Below, piece after piece: positions 17,882 to 25,897 of a stretch of 42,680 nt of DNA; position 1 is the stretch's first letter, and every line of letters starts with the position of its first letter. Origin of the DNA: an uncultured Erysipelotrichaceae bacterium. Its GTDB lineage: Bacteria > Bacillota_I > Bacilli_A > RFN20 > CAG-826. The notes under the pieces were generated by a model. The model was given only the letters and a program-made list of their open reading frames with translations, was not told the origin of the DNA and searched no databases. Made by a program: the position numbers and the translations under genes. The stretch covers positions 1 through 42,680 of the forward strand of contig ONCO01000011.1 in the NCBI GenBank assembly GCA_900316365.1, in the 5' to 3' direction.

Positions 17882-18397
17882 ATGAATAAGGCATCGCGGC
17901 TATTCATCATTGCGGGCATGGCGCTCGCCCTTTGCTCGTGCGCCGAGAACAAATCGGCAACTAGCTCCATCTCAACCCCACCAGAATGGAGTTCCCTGAC
18001 CGAGGCGTCCTCCATAACGGAGTCGTCCTCCGAATCCTCAACGGCGTATAGCTCGCGGGCGGCCGAATCCCCATCCTCGTCGTCAGAGCCGGCGCCGTCG
18101 AGCTCCGCGGTGGTCTATCACACCGTCTCGATCTACCAGTCCTACTACATCCGCGAGAAGGGCTGCTACGGAGACCCCCGGTTCGACACCAGCGTGAAGC
18201 GCGAGGACGGGCAGGTCCTGTACAAGGACGCCAAGGAGCAGAACGCGTTGTTCGCGGTCTGCGGGCCCACCCTCCACCACATAATCGGAGGGTGGTATGA
18301 GATGAATGGCTTCTACAAAGATGAGTGGTGCACGGACTACATTTCGTGGGCCTTCGTCGTCAAAGCCGACCTATCGATCTATTACTACTGCGAATGA
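17882..18397 (+). CDS. Small GC-rich lipoprotein of unknown function
   Basis: The 171-residue product has a signal peptide ending CSCAEN (probable lipid-modified Cys20) and an unusually long Ser/Glu/Pro-rich linker to about residue 75. A small domain follows with the sequence VSIYQSYYIREKGCYGD and an aromatic-rich C-terminus (YISWAFVVKADLSIYYYCE). I do not recognise the domain. AAAGGAG lies seven bases before the ATG, and a TTGACA near 17826 may belong to its promoter, though no matching -10 is clear. Codon use is strikingly GC-rich (positions 18061-18120 hold 41 G/C of 60), unlike the neighbouring genes, which suggests recent acquisition together with the protease pseudogene downstream. Confidence 0.75.
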   Translation: MNKASRLFIIAGMALALCSCAENKSATSSISTPPEWSSLTEASSITESSSESSTAYSSRAAESPSSSSEPAPSSSAVVYHTVSIYQSYYIREKGCYGDPRFDTSVKREDGQVLYKDAKEQNALFAVCGPTLHHIIGGWYEMNGFYKDEWCTDYISWAFVVKADLSIYYYCE

Positions 18398-18437
18398 CAA
18401 TGCGTCCTTTTGTAGACGCTGTATTTTGAGGTTTCAG

Positions 18438-19897
18438 ATGAAAGAAAAGACGAATTCCAGATCCAAGGCTAAAAGGGTCCTTTACATGGCCCTCCTTTCG
18501 CTCGCCACCGTCGGGGCGACTCTTGTGGCGAGGCACCCAATCCAAGCTCCTTACGATGAGGGTTGAGCGGAAGCGGCCATTCGCCCCGAGGCCAAGCGCC
18601 GCGCATCAAACGCCGACGACGAACCGCTTTGCGGCTCGGAGGCCCCAGACGACGAGCCTTCGCCGACCCCATACGACGGCTACGGCGCGGAGACCGCCAA
18701 CTACTTCGAGCAGCCGGGCTTCGCCGCCGAATACTTCGCCAACTTAACCGAGCATTTTCCAACCAACAACGCCAATAACTGCGGCTACGTCGCGGCGGCG
18801 ATGCTCCTCAGCTACTACGACACGTATTGGAACGGTTCCATCATTCCCAACTGGTTCAACAACCCCATGGCTTCCCGCGTCCACCTGGACGACAGCCATT
18901 ACTCTTCCCCGGGAGTGAACGACTTCTACGCGCCGGTCTGGACCGAACGCAACCCGAGGATGGTGACAACGATTCAGAATACGCCCGCAGGTACTACGAA
19001 AACGAAAGGGAGGCTTACCACGAATATCTAGACAGGATGTTGGCGTATACGAACGACAACATCGTCTCGGAACTGTACTCCATAGCCCTTGACCCCACAG
19101 TCGGCGCATACCGCTTTGATATAGAACCAAAGCCTTTGTTGAATGTGGTTCGCATGCAAACCGTGGTAAACCACTTCCTAGCCAAAAACGGATTGCAGGG
19201 AAAAATCGAGATGAATGCAATCAAACTTCTGGATTTCAACAATGTCACGGAGAAAGAAGAATACCAGCGCGAGCTGCTCAGGAAGGAAGCGATTTCGGCG
19301 CTTAAAGAGGGGCGGCCAATCGTTCTTTCTGGTAAGCTCTCTAAATACAAATACAAGGACGGGATCGACGGGGGTGGCAATTCAACATCCACCTCGTTTC
19401 ACGCGGTGATAGCCTACGGGCTAGACGAAGACTATCACATAATCGGCCACATGGGTTGGAAGGGCAGGGACGACTACAGCCGCGCCATACTCGATAAGGA
19501 ATTCGAGTATTTCACCGGTTTCGCGTACCTGGATATATCGCCGGAACTCGAGTTCACCCCCGGAAACTACAGGTTCTACGACCACGGCTTCCTCAACGCC
19601 ACCGACCTTCCGTCGCACATCCACGGCAATCGCGTCGTGATTGATTACGGGGATAGTTTCTTCCACGTGCGCCAATGCATCTGCGGGGACTTCTACTACG
19701 AGCCGCACACCGAGGCCATAGAGCGGGTGGACGACCAGTTCCACAGGGTTTATTGCGAGAAGTGCGGTCACGAGGAGGTCGCCGCGCACAGAATCATCCC
19801 GATCCACGACGTGGGCTGGTACTGCGCGGACTGCGGAGCAATGTTCACGTACTCGCATCCGCCGGTGATAACGCCATGGAACCCATCGCATGACTAA
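18438..19897 (+). pseudogene. Broken C39-like papain-fold protease gene (in-frame stop and frameshift)
   Basis: Reading from ATG 18438 (GAGG six bases upstream) gives a signal or membrane segment (KRVLYMALLSLATVGATLVA), then TGA at 18564-18566. The same frame continues with coherent sequence to about 18950 (NNCGYVAAAMLLSYYDTYWN, likely catalytic Cys). Meaningful sequence then moves to another frame through loss of one base (from WTERNP to EDGDNDSEYARRYY) and runs to 19897. That part holds a likely catalytic His (SFHAVIAYGLDED, then HMGWKGRDD) and a C-terminal metal-binding-like region with CxC, CxxC and CxxC pairs. The order Cys, His and Asn/Asp fits C39-type papain-fold peptidases. Two lesions indicate a pseudogene, although a sequencing error could explain one. 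The GC-rich codon use matches the 17882-18397 gene. Confidence 0.75.
18537..18585 (+). repeat. Direct repeat copy 1 (5' part of the protease pseudogene)
   Basis: This 49-bp stretch matches 19925-19973 without gaps at 40 of 49 positions. It encodes PIQAPYDEG, then the TGA stop, then AEAAI. Confidence 0.75.
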
Positions 19898-20199
19898 TCG
19901 GTGGCGACTCCCATGGACGAGTGGCCAATCAAGGCTCCTTGCGATGAGGGATAAGCAGAAGCAGTCATTAGCCGAAGACAACAATTTTTACATGTTTTAA
20001 ACATGCTAAAAGTTGCAGTTTTTACATAAATTGCACTGGCTGCTTTATAGAAACCAATTAAAGACACGTTTCTGAAACTTAGCCTAATCGACGACGAAAA
20101 GTGCTATGGTCGACAAGAATATCCACTACTTAGTTTCGAAGTAATAAGTAAAGGCGCCACCAATCATAAACTGGTTTTCTTTATTCTAAGCCTCGCTGT
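19898..20199. other. Intergenic region with gene remnant and palindrome
   Basis: This 302-bp gap begins with a partial copy of the protease 5' end (19925-19973). It then holds the perfect palindrome CATGTTTTAAACATG (19991-20005) and AT-rich DNA up to the stop codon of the minus-strand ATPase gene. I saw no further gene and no clear terminator. Confidence 0.5.
19925..19973 (+). repeat. Direct repeat copy 2 (remnant of a second protease gene)
   Basis: The stretch encodes PIKAPCDEG, then a TAA stop at the same place as the TGA in copy 1, then AEAVI. Similarity fades outward, with a weak match from about 19903 (GGCGACTC also at 18515). It looks like what is left of a tandem paralogue. Confidence 0.7.
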
Positions 20200-21534
20200 T
20201 TAAATGCATGTGGCAAACGGAAGAGGCAAGAAGATAATGCCGTCTTTTGCCGAAACATCAGACATTCCTAAGACATACATCTTATTGATTCTTTTGCCGT
20301 ACTTCTCTTTGTAATACTTCAAAGACGTTATCTTCGACGCAGAGGAGGATTTAACTTCGATTAAGTCGTATTTATCCCTTTGTTTCACCACGAAATCAAC
20401 TTCATATTTCCTAGCGCGATCATCCGCTTTCTTTTCTAAGAACGAAACATCTTTATGGTTGCCCTTCAGACACTGGCAAACAATGTTTTCCATGATCATA
20501 CCCTCATTGCCAGACAGCTTTCCAAGGGCAATAGAACGATAGAAATCATTGGTCAACGCATCTTCATCACCCAAAGCCAACGTCAAGAGGAGCCCCGTAT
20601 CGGCCATATAGCATTTGGTCTTGCTCTCATCCAAGAAGAAACCATCAAGCGGATCTAAATTCTCCTGCCTAGAAACCAAATCCACGGTTTTAGAATCGCT
20701 TAGCCAATAGAGCGTCTCAGCGAAACGCGCGTAGCGCATGCCGCTGCCAAAAGAAGAGAAAACTATCTTCTTGTCATGATGCGAGAGCATGGCTGGAATG
20801 GCGTCAAACAAAGCTCGCGCTTTCCCGGCGTAACCTTCCGCGAACTTAGCAATATCCTCGCGATACAAGGAAATAATGTTTCTCTTAGCGTACTCGGAAT
20901 CGACGTACATGGAATCCTTGAGATACGCTTCCACCGCTTGAGGCATGCCGCCTACAACCAGATAATCGCGGAAGCGCAACATAATGGTGCGGAACAAAGC
21001 GCCCAATGGCTGTAGGTTCTCTAACGCTTGACGCATGAATGGAACAGTCGTCTCATCGCCTCTCGCCCAACAGAATTCCTCAAAATCCATCGGGCGCATG
21101 GTGAGTTTGACTTCCTCGCTCGGAATGACTATGTCTTTTACGTTTTTGCGAATAGAGATCAACGAACCGGTCTCAAGGTAATCAAACCGGCCATCGGCGA
21201 CCAAGGCTTTAATCATTTCCCGGGCCGCAGGGCAAGATTGAACCTCATCAAAGACTATGAGCGTCTCTCGAGGATACAACTTGACGCCATATAAAGTGCT
21301 TGTAGCGTTGAGAATACTATCCAGGCCACCTGTTCTTTCTTCGAAGAGTTTACGGGCTTCGGTGTCCATCGCAAAATTAATTACAAGATAGGTCTTGTAG
21401 TACTTCCTTCCGAATTCTTCTGCAACCGTGGTTTTGCCGATTCGTCTCGCACCTTCAAGTAGCAAAGCGGACGAACCAGAATACTTGTTCTTCCAAGCGA
21501 CTAATTCATCCATGATTTTTCTTTTAAAAAACAT
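20200..21534 (-). CDS. AAA_14 / DUF4143 family ATPase
   Basis: The 444-residue protein has an N-terminal P-loop ATPase domain: Walker A EGARRIGKTT at about residues 27-36 and Walker B LIVFDEVQ at about 91-98. Its C-terminal half is of the DUF4143 type and ends in a PD-(D/E)xK-like signature (YEVDFVV, then LIEVKSS). These proteins are widespread and often present in several copies; their role is unsettled. ATG 21534 is chosen over GTG 21567 because GAGG sits nine bases upstream and the family usually starts close to the P-loop. It is a single-gene unit. Two 19-bp direct repeats upstream may be operators. Confidence 0.85.
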   Translation of the reverse strand: MFFKRKIMDELVAWKNKYSGSSALLLEGARRIGKTTVAEEFGRKYYKTYLVINFAMDTEARKLFEERTGGLDSILNATSTLYGVKLYPRETLIVFDEVQSCPAAREMIKALVADGRFDYLETGSLISIRKNVKDIVIPSEEVKLTMRPMDFEEFCWARGDETTVPFMRQALENLQPLGALFRTIMLRFRDYLVVGGMPQAVEAYLKDSMYVDSEYAKRNIISLYREDIAKFAEGYAGKARALFDAIPAMLSHHDKKIVFSSFGSGMRYARFAETLYWLSDSKTVDLVSRQENLDPLDGFFLDESKTKCYMADTGLLLTLALGDEDALTNDFYRSIALGKLSGNEGMIMENIVCQCLKGNHKDVSFLEKKADDRARKYEVDFVVKQRDKYDLIEVKSSSASKITSLKYYKEKYGKRINKMYVLGMSDVSAKDGIIFLPLPFATCI

Positions 21535-21581
21535 CGATTTTATCCTCACGAAGTTCAATTTCTGCACCTAAAATATACCAT

Positions 21582-21633
21582 ATATGTACAATTTTTACAT
21601 CTAGATTTAGGCAAATATGTCCAAATTTTACAT
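21582..21633. promoter_or_regulatory. Two 19-bp direct repeats upstream of the AAA/DUF4143 ATPase
   Basis: ATATGTACAATTTTTACAT (21582-21600) and ATATGTCCAAATTTTACAT (21615-21633) match at 16 of 19 positions and start 33 bp apart, about three helical turns. Each is partly symmetrical (TGT...ACA). They lie 48-99 bp upstream of ATG 21534 and may bind a regulator; this is an inference. Confidence 0.45.
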
Positions 21634-21711
21634 ATTTAGAAGGGTGTTTTGGTGCAAATTTTCCATTTTTACAGAGGAAAGAGAAACTCCTTCTTCGAGA
21701 TATTCCCATAT

Positions 21712-21741
21712 TGCTATACAATATGTTAATTGTTTGGGAGG
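21712..21741 (+). promoter_or_regulatory. Extended -10 and Shine-Dalgarno of the DUF1846 gene
   Basis: TG-C-TATACA (21712-21720) is an extended -10, and GGGAGG (21736-21741) lies eight bases before ATG 21750. The predicted leader is about 20-25 nt. This ribosome site decides the start over the upstream in-frame ATGs. Confidence 0.55.
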
Positions 21742-21749
21742 CGTTAAGT

Positions 21750-23237
21750 ATGAACGCAATCGGTTTTGACAATGATAAATATCTAAGCATGCAGTCGCAG
21801 CACATCGCTGATCGCATCCGTCAATTCGGCGGAAAACTCTACATGGAGTTCGGCGGCAAACTCTTCGATGATTATCACGCCTCCCGCGTCCTTCCAGGAT
21901 TCCAGCCTGATTCCAAACTCCAGTTATTACTGAAGATGAAGGATCAGGCCGAAATCGTCATCGCCATCAACTCCCAAGCCATCGAAGACGCCAAAATCAG
22001 AGGCGACTTAGGCATCACCTATGACCAAGAGGTCATGCGTCTTATCGACGCCTTCAGAGACGCCGGACTTTATGTCGGCTCCGTCTGCCTCACCCAGTGG
22101 AATAACCAAAAGGGCGCGAAAGCCTTCGAAAAGCTCTTAGAGAAACAGGGCATCAAGACCTATAGGCACTACACCATCCCAAACTATCCATATGACGTCG
22201 ACAAGGTCATCTCCGATGAAGGCCTTGGCAAAAACGAATACATCGAGACCACCAGAAGCTTAATCGTCATCACCGCCCCAGGCCCAGGCTCTGGCAAGAT
22301 GGCGACCTGCATCTCCCAGCTCTACCACGAGAATAAGCGTGGCATCAAAGCGGGTTATGCCAAATTCGAGACCTTCCCAATCTGGAACTTACCTCTCCTA
22401 CATCCGGTAAACCTCGCCTATGAGGCCGCGACCGCGGACTTAAACGACGTGAATATGATCGACCCATATCACCTCGCCGCGTATGGCGTATCCACCGTCA
22501 ACTACAACCGCGACATCGAAATCTTCCCAGTCCTTAATAAGATGTTCGAGAAGATCTATGGCTCCAGCCCATATAAATCCCCAACCGATATGGGTGTTAA
22601 TATGGCCGGCAACTGCATCATCGATGATGAGGTCTGCCAAGAAGCGTCTAAACAGGAAATCATCCGTCGTTACTTCAAAGCCTTATCTGACCGTGTCTTA
22701 GGACATGCCTCTGACGAGACGGTTAACAAGATCGATAACCTTATGAAGAACCACGGCATTTCCGTATCTGACCGTAAATGCGTCCAGGCTTGCCGCGATA
22801 AAGCGGCGAAGACCGGGGCTGCCGCGGCGGCGATCGAACTCAATGACGGCACCATCATCACCGGTAAGTCCTCTACCCTCTTACGTCCAACCTCCGCGAT
22901 GATCCTTAATGCCCTTAAATACTTCGCGGGCATCAACGATAAGGTCACCTTATTACCTAAAGGCATCATCGAGCCGGTCTGCGAACTTAAGACCAGAGAC
23001 TTGCACGCGCATAACCCAAGATTACATTTGGATGAAATCCTCTTAGCCTTAAGCATCTCCGCGGTTACCAACCCACTGGCTGAACTCGCGATGGCGCAGC
23101 TACCAAAACTCCGTGGTTCCGAATGCCATTCCTCGGTCATCCTCTCTCAGATGGATAACGGCACCTTAAGGAAACTTGGCATCAACCTCACCTGTGAGCC
23201 AGTCTACGAGACCAAAAAGCTATATCACTCCAAATAA
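21750..23237 (+). CDS. DUF1846 (UPF0371) family protein
   Basis: The 495-residue protein matches the DUF1846/UPF0371 family in length and sequence: it begins GFDNDKYLSMQSQHIADRI, contains LIVITAPGPGSGKMATCISQLYHE around residue 175, and ends with the conserved CHSSVILSQMD region. The family is common in Firmicutes and has solved structures but no firmly established reaction; the glycine-rich GPGSGK segment suggests nucleotide or phosphate binding. The start ATG 21750 has a textbook Shine-Dalgarno. It is transcribed alone, between the divergent ATPase and the TetR gene, and ends at the 23269-23301 terminator. Confidence 0.88.
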   Translation: MNAIGFDNDKYLSMQSQHIADRIRQFGGKLYMEFGGKLFDDYHASRVLPGFQPDSKLQLLLKMKDQAEIVIAINSQAIEDAKIRGDLGITYDQEVMRLIDAFRDAGLYVGSVCLTQWNNQKGAKAFEKLLEKQGIKTYRHYTIPNYPYDVDKVISDEGLGKNEYIETTRSLIVITAPGPGSGKMATCISQLYHENKRGIKAGYAKFETFPIWNLPLLHPVNLAYEAATADLNDVNMIDPYHLAAYGVSTVNYNRDIEIFPVLNKMFEKIYGSSPYKSPTDMGVNMAGNCIIDDEVCQEASKQEIIRRYFKALSDRVLGHASDETVNKIDNLMKNHGISVSDRKCVQACRDKAAKTGAAAAAIELNDGTIITGKSSTLLRPTSAMILNALKYFAGINDKVTLLPKGIIEPVCELKTRDLHAHNPRLHLDEILLALSISAVTNPLAELAMAQLPKLRGSECHSSVILSQMDNGTLRKLGINLTCEPVYETKKLYHSK

Positions 23238-23268
23238 GCCCATATAGGCCATATATCTAGACTAAATA

Positions 23269-23301
23269 AAGGAATCCCAGGAAATTTTGGGATTCCTTTT
23301 T
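23269..23301 (+). terminator. Terminator of the DUF1846 gene
   Basis: AAGGAATCCCA (23269-23279) pairs with TGGGATTCCTT (23288-23298) in an 11-bp stem, followed by a T-run. Confidence 0.88.
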
Positions 23302-23508
23302 CAAAAAATTGACTTGAATTTGTGTAAAAGCCAAAAACCTATAAATCAAACTAAAAGGCTAGATAAAATGCGAACTTCGTAGTAAAACGGCAAAAATCCA
23401 CGTTAAAATCTATCTATTTTGCTAAAGTATTATCGTCATTTACGTACAAATATAATAGTTAACATCTAGGTTATTCTTCCCTATGATAACTATTATCTGG
23501 ATTACTAT

Positions 23509-23517
23509 TGATACAAT
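23509..23517 (+). promoter_or_regulatory. Extended -10 upstream of the TetR gene
   Basis: TG-A-TACAAT (23509-23517) is an extended -10 about 52 bp before ATG 23570. No good -35 is seen at the usual distance. Confidence 0.45.
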
Positions 23518-23569
23518 TAACCATTAGTTGTCCTGCTAATCGAAAGGGAACGATTAAGAGTAAAACAAA

Positions 23570-24166
23570 ATGAAGGAATTCAAACGTCAGGATGCCAGAG
23601 TCATCCGCACCAAAAGGGATCTTAGAGCGAGCCTTTTAGCCTTGCTTAAGGAACAGGCTTTTGAGAAGATCACCGTCAAAACCATTTGCGATCATGCGTC
23701 TATCAACAAGATGACGTTCTACGCGCACTACCAAGACAAGTACGATCTCTTGGACGACTTAGTCCGCACCATGGGCGAAGGCGTCAGAGACGGTGCGATC
23801 GGCTCTATGCCAATCGAGACCGAAGAGGATGTCGCGATCGCCTTTGGCAAACTCGCCGCCACCTTATTGGAAAAATGCGCGAGCCACAAGGATGAGATTC
23901 TCTCCGTCAAACGTTCCGGCAGCACCTTAGGCCTTGCCGTCTTCGAATCTGCGATCGAGGAAATCGTTAACAATCTCGTTAAGAGAATCGCTGAGCTTCA
24001 GCCAATCAAATATGCGCCAAGCCACGTCGCCGCGTTCTTGATGGGCGGGTTCCAGAAGCTCATTCTCACCGTCCTCGAAGAGCCAGAACTCGATAAGGAT
24101 GCCCTTGAGGAGCACTTCCACGACATCGTCCTTGCCCTTCTTAGAGGCAAAGTCATCGTCGACTAG
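23570..24166 (+). CDS. TetR/AcrR-family transcriptional regulator
   Basis: The 198-residue protein has an N-terminal TetR helix-turn-helix (TKRDLRASLLALLKEQAFEKITVKTICDHASINKMTFYAHYQDKYDLLDDL in outline, residues 14-62) and a mainly helical ligand-binding or dimer domain. The motif ITVKTICDHASINKMTFYAH is close to the group of TetR proteins that control their own or adjacent genes. The Shine-Dalgarno is weak (AAGAG nine bases upstream). No adjacent efflux or enzyme gene is co-transcribed, so its target is not evident; autoregulation through the near-palindrome at 23514-23530 is possible. It ends at a bidirectional terminator shared with the convergent phosphatase gene. Confidence 0.88.
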   Translation: MKEFKRQDARVIRTKRDLRASLLALLKEQAFEKITVKTICDHASINKMTFYAHYQDKYDLLDDLVRTMGEGVRDGAIGSMPIETEEDVAIAFGKLAATLLEKCASHKDEILSVKRSGSTLGLAVFESAIEEIVNNLVKRIAELQPIKYAPSHVAAFLMGGFQKLILTVLEEPELDKDALEEHFHDIVLALLRGKVIVD

Positions 24167-24181
24167 TTCCGCAATATGAGC

Positions 24182-24217
24182 AAAGCCCCGATGTTTGAAG
24201 GTCGGGGCTTTTGTTTT
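24182..24217. terminator. Terminator between the TetR and phosphatase genes
   Basis: AAAGCCCCGA (24182-24191) and TCGGGGCTTT (24202-24211) form a 10-bp stem. It is followed on the plus strand by TTTTGTTTT. On the minus strand a shorter T-run follows, so it may also serve the convergent phosphatase gene. Confidence 0.85.
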
Positions 24218-24221
24218 ACGT

Positions 24222-24677
24222 TTAGTTGTTCTTTAGATATTCGATGAAGGCGTCGACCGCTTGTTTAATCAATGAGTAGCTATATTCCCATCTACCGGTG
24301 AAATATGGATCCTCGATATCTTGTTCTGGGCTTAGGTAATCACCTAATCTAGCAACCTTAGACATATCGCTTAGATAGAGGTTTCTTTTTAGCTGCACCT
24401 TTTGATCGGCAACCATAACAAGAACGTAATCAGATTCAGCGATATCTTGCCTAGTCGCCATCTTAGCGGAATGCTTTGGATGGGGAATGCCATCCCTATC
24501 AAGCATCTCCGCCATCGAGTGATGGATATCCTGTCCCATGGTGCTGAAGATGAGTCCTTTGCTAGTAGCGAAATAGCTATCCTTTAAGCCTTCTTGGGCG
24601 ATGCGGTAATTAAAGTAAGCTTCAGCGCTTGGGGAACGGCAGACATTGCCTTCGCAGATAAATAAAACGTGCTTCAT
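24222..24677 (-). CDS. Low-molecular-weight protein-tyrosine phosphatase
   Basis: The 151-residue protein has the family active-site loop CEGNVCRSP (nucleophile Cys8, Arg14, Ser15) and the general-acid Asp in EDPYF (Asp123). Its length is normal for the family. In capsule and exopolysaccharide systems such phosphatases (Wzb/CpsB-like role) dephosphorylate the tyrosine cluster of the BY-kinase. Here the kinase gene lies 2.2 kb away on the opposite strand, so this is a likely partner by function, not by operon. An extended -10 ends 12 bases before the ATG and no Shine-Dalgarno is present, so the mRNA probably has almost no leader. Confidence 0.88.
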   Translation of the reverse strand: MKHVLFICEGNVCRSPSAEAYFNYRIAQEGLKDSYFATSKGLIFSTMGQDIHHSMAEMLDRDGIPHPKHSAKMATRQDIAESDYVLVMVADQKVQLKRNLYLSDMSKVARLGDYLSPEQDIEDPYFTGRWEYSYSLIKQAVDAFIEYLKNN

Positions 24678-24689
24678 AATCTAGGGTCA

Positions 24690-24698
24690 ATTATAGCA
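24690..24698 (-). promoter_or_regulatory. Extended -10 close to the phosphatase ATG
   Basis: On the minus strand TG-C-TATAAT (24698-24690) is a consensus extended -10. Twelve bases separate it from ATG 24677, which gives a leader of about five bases and no room for a Shine-Dalgarno. Confidence 0.6.
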
Positions 24699-24816
24699 AA
24701 TATCTCCTTTATTCCACCCCCGAATTATTTAAGTCCTATTACACGCGTAGGCGCGAAATAAACATTTAAGTTATGGGGTTAGATGGTTTAGACTATGCAT
24801 TAGGCAAACAACAACC

Positions 24817-25863
24817 ATGGACGCATTATTAGATTTCATTAAGGCCATCGTCTTCGGTATCGTCGAAGGCATTACGGAATGGCTACCTGTCTCCTCTACC
24901 GGACATATGATCATCCTCGAGGAGTTCTTCTCTCTCAAGGAGACCCAAGGAAGTGCATTCTTTGAGTTCTTCCTGGTCATCATCCAGTTAGCGGCTATCA
25001 TGGCGGTCATCATCAATTTCTTCAGTGACCTCTGTCCGTTCTGCAAAAACAAGACCGCCGAACAAAGGAAGGCCGTCTGGCTGAAATGGGGCAACATCCT
25101 CATCGCCTCCATCCCTGCCGCCGTCTTCGGCATCCTTTTCGATGATTGGCTCGATGCCCATTTACATAACTATGTAACTGTTGCCTCTACCCTTATCATC
25201 TATGGTTTAGCCTTCATCGCTATCGAAACCATCCTCGTTGGCAAAAAGAAAAAGGCCCAGAGACGTTATCACCTTGACTCCGTCTCCTCTACCATCGATG
25301 AAGGTAAAGACCCATATGGTATCTTTAGGACTCACCACGTTGAGCACATCACCATCCAGCAAGCTATGATCATCGGTCTTGCCCAGTGCTTAGCCCTTAT
25401 CCCAGGCACTTCCCGTTCTGGTGTCACCATCTGCGCCGCCCTACTACTTTCTATCGATAGAACTACCGGCACTGAATTCAGTTTCTACCTCTCCATCCCA
25501 GCGATGGTTGGCGGTTCCCTTATCAAGACCGTCTCCTTTGTTAGACACGGCAATACCTTAACCGGTATGCAGTTTGGCATCTTAGCGGTTGCCTGCGCTG
25601 TATCCTTTGTCGTCTCCTTCCTTGTCATTAGGTTCTTGTTACGTTTCTTAAGAACCAGAACCTTTATCTCTTTCGGCGTATACCGCGTCGTATTTGGTTG
25701 CTTCTTGCTCATCCTCTACTTCAGCCTTATCAGAACTGGTAATGGCGCGGAGGCTGTCGCAAGTACCAACGATTTCCTTATCAACGCTTATCAACCATCC
25801 ATGCTTAGCGGCGTGAAATTAACTCTACCTTCAATAAACAATCCATTAAGGATTGCTCTATAA
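24817..25863 (+). CDS. uppP: Undecaprenyl-diphosphate phosphatase (UppP/BacA family)
   Basis: The membrane enzyme hydrolyses undecaprenyl diphosphate to the monophosphate, recycling the lipid carrier for peptidoglycan and capsule. Both family motifs are present: EGITEWLPVSSTGHM (residues 17-31) and PGTSRSG (about 198-204). At 348 residues it is longer than the usual 260-280. Much of the extra length is a charged, probably cytoplasmic insertion (VGKKKKAQRRYHLD..., KDPYGIFRTHHVEH) between the motifs; the C-terminal tail is also extended. No clear Shine-Dalgarno precedes the ATG. It is the first gene of an apparent operon with the Wzz-like and BY-kinase genes, which fits a role in surface-polymer export. 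Confidence 0.9.
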   Translation: MDALLDFIKAIVFGIVEGITEWLPVSSTGHMIILEEFFSLKETQGSAFFEFFLVIIQLAAIMAVIINFFSDLCPFCKNKTAEQRKAVWLKWGNILIASIPAAVFGILFDDWLDAHLHNYVTVASTLIIYGLAFIAIETILVGKKKKAQRRYHLDSVSSTIDEGKDPYGIFRTHHVEHITIQQAMIIGLAQCLALIPGTSRSGVTICAALLLSIDRTTGTEFSFYLSIPAMVGGSLIKTVSFVRHGNTLTGMQFGILAVACAVSFVVSFLVIRFLLRFLRTRTFISFGVYRVVFGCFLLILYFSLIRTGNGAEAVASTNDFLINAYQPSMLSGVKLTLPSINNPLRIAL

Positions 25864-25897
25864 TGAGTAATTGGTCCAAGAAAGGTGTAAACATTCC

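Larger units (their letters stand above)
23238..23569. other. Intergenic region upstream of the TetR gene
   Basis: This 332-bp gap contains the DUF1846 terminator at its start, an AT-rich middle with nothing I recognise, and the TetR-gene promoter. A near-palindrome CAATTAACCATTAGTTG (about 23514-23530) overlaps the promoter and could be an autoregulatory operator. Confidence 0.45.

Noticed and set aside
18564-18566. TGA read as tryptophan (Mycoplasma-type code) to restore the protease gene
   Set aside because: hipS and hipT end at TGA with tight gene overlaps, Trp is TGG throughout, and the duplicate copy has TAA at the same place.
18940-18965. Programmed -1 frameshift in the protease gene
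   Set aside because: No X-XXY-YYZ slippery heptamer is present at the shift point, and a second lesion (the stop) exists, so a plain indel or sequencing error is more likely.
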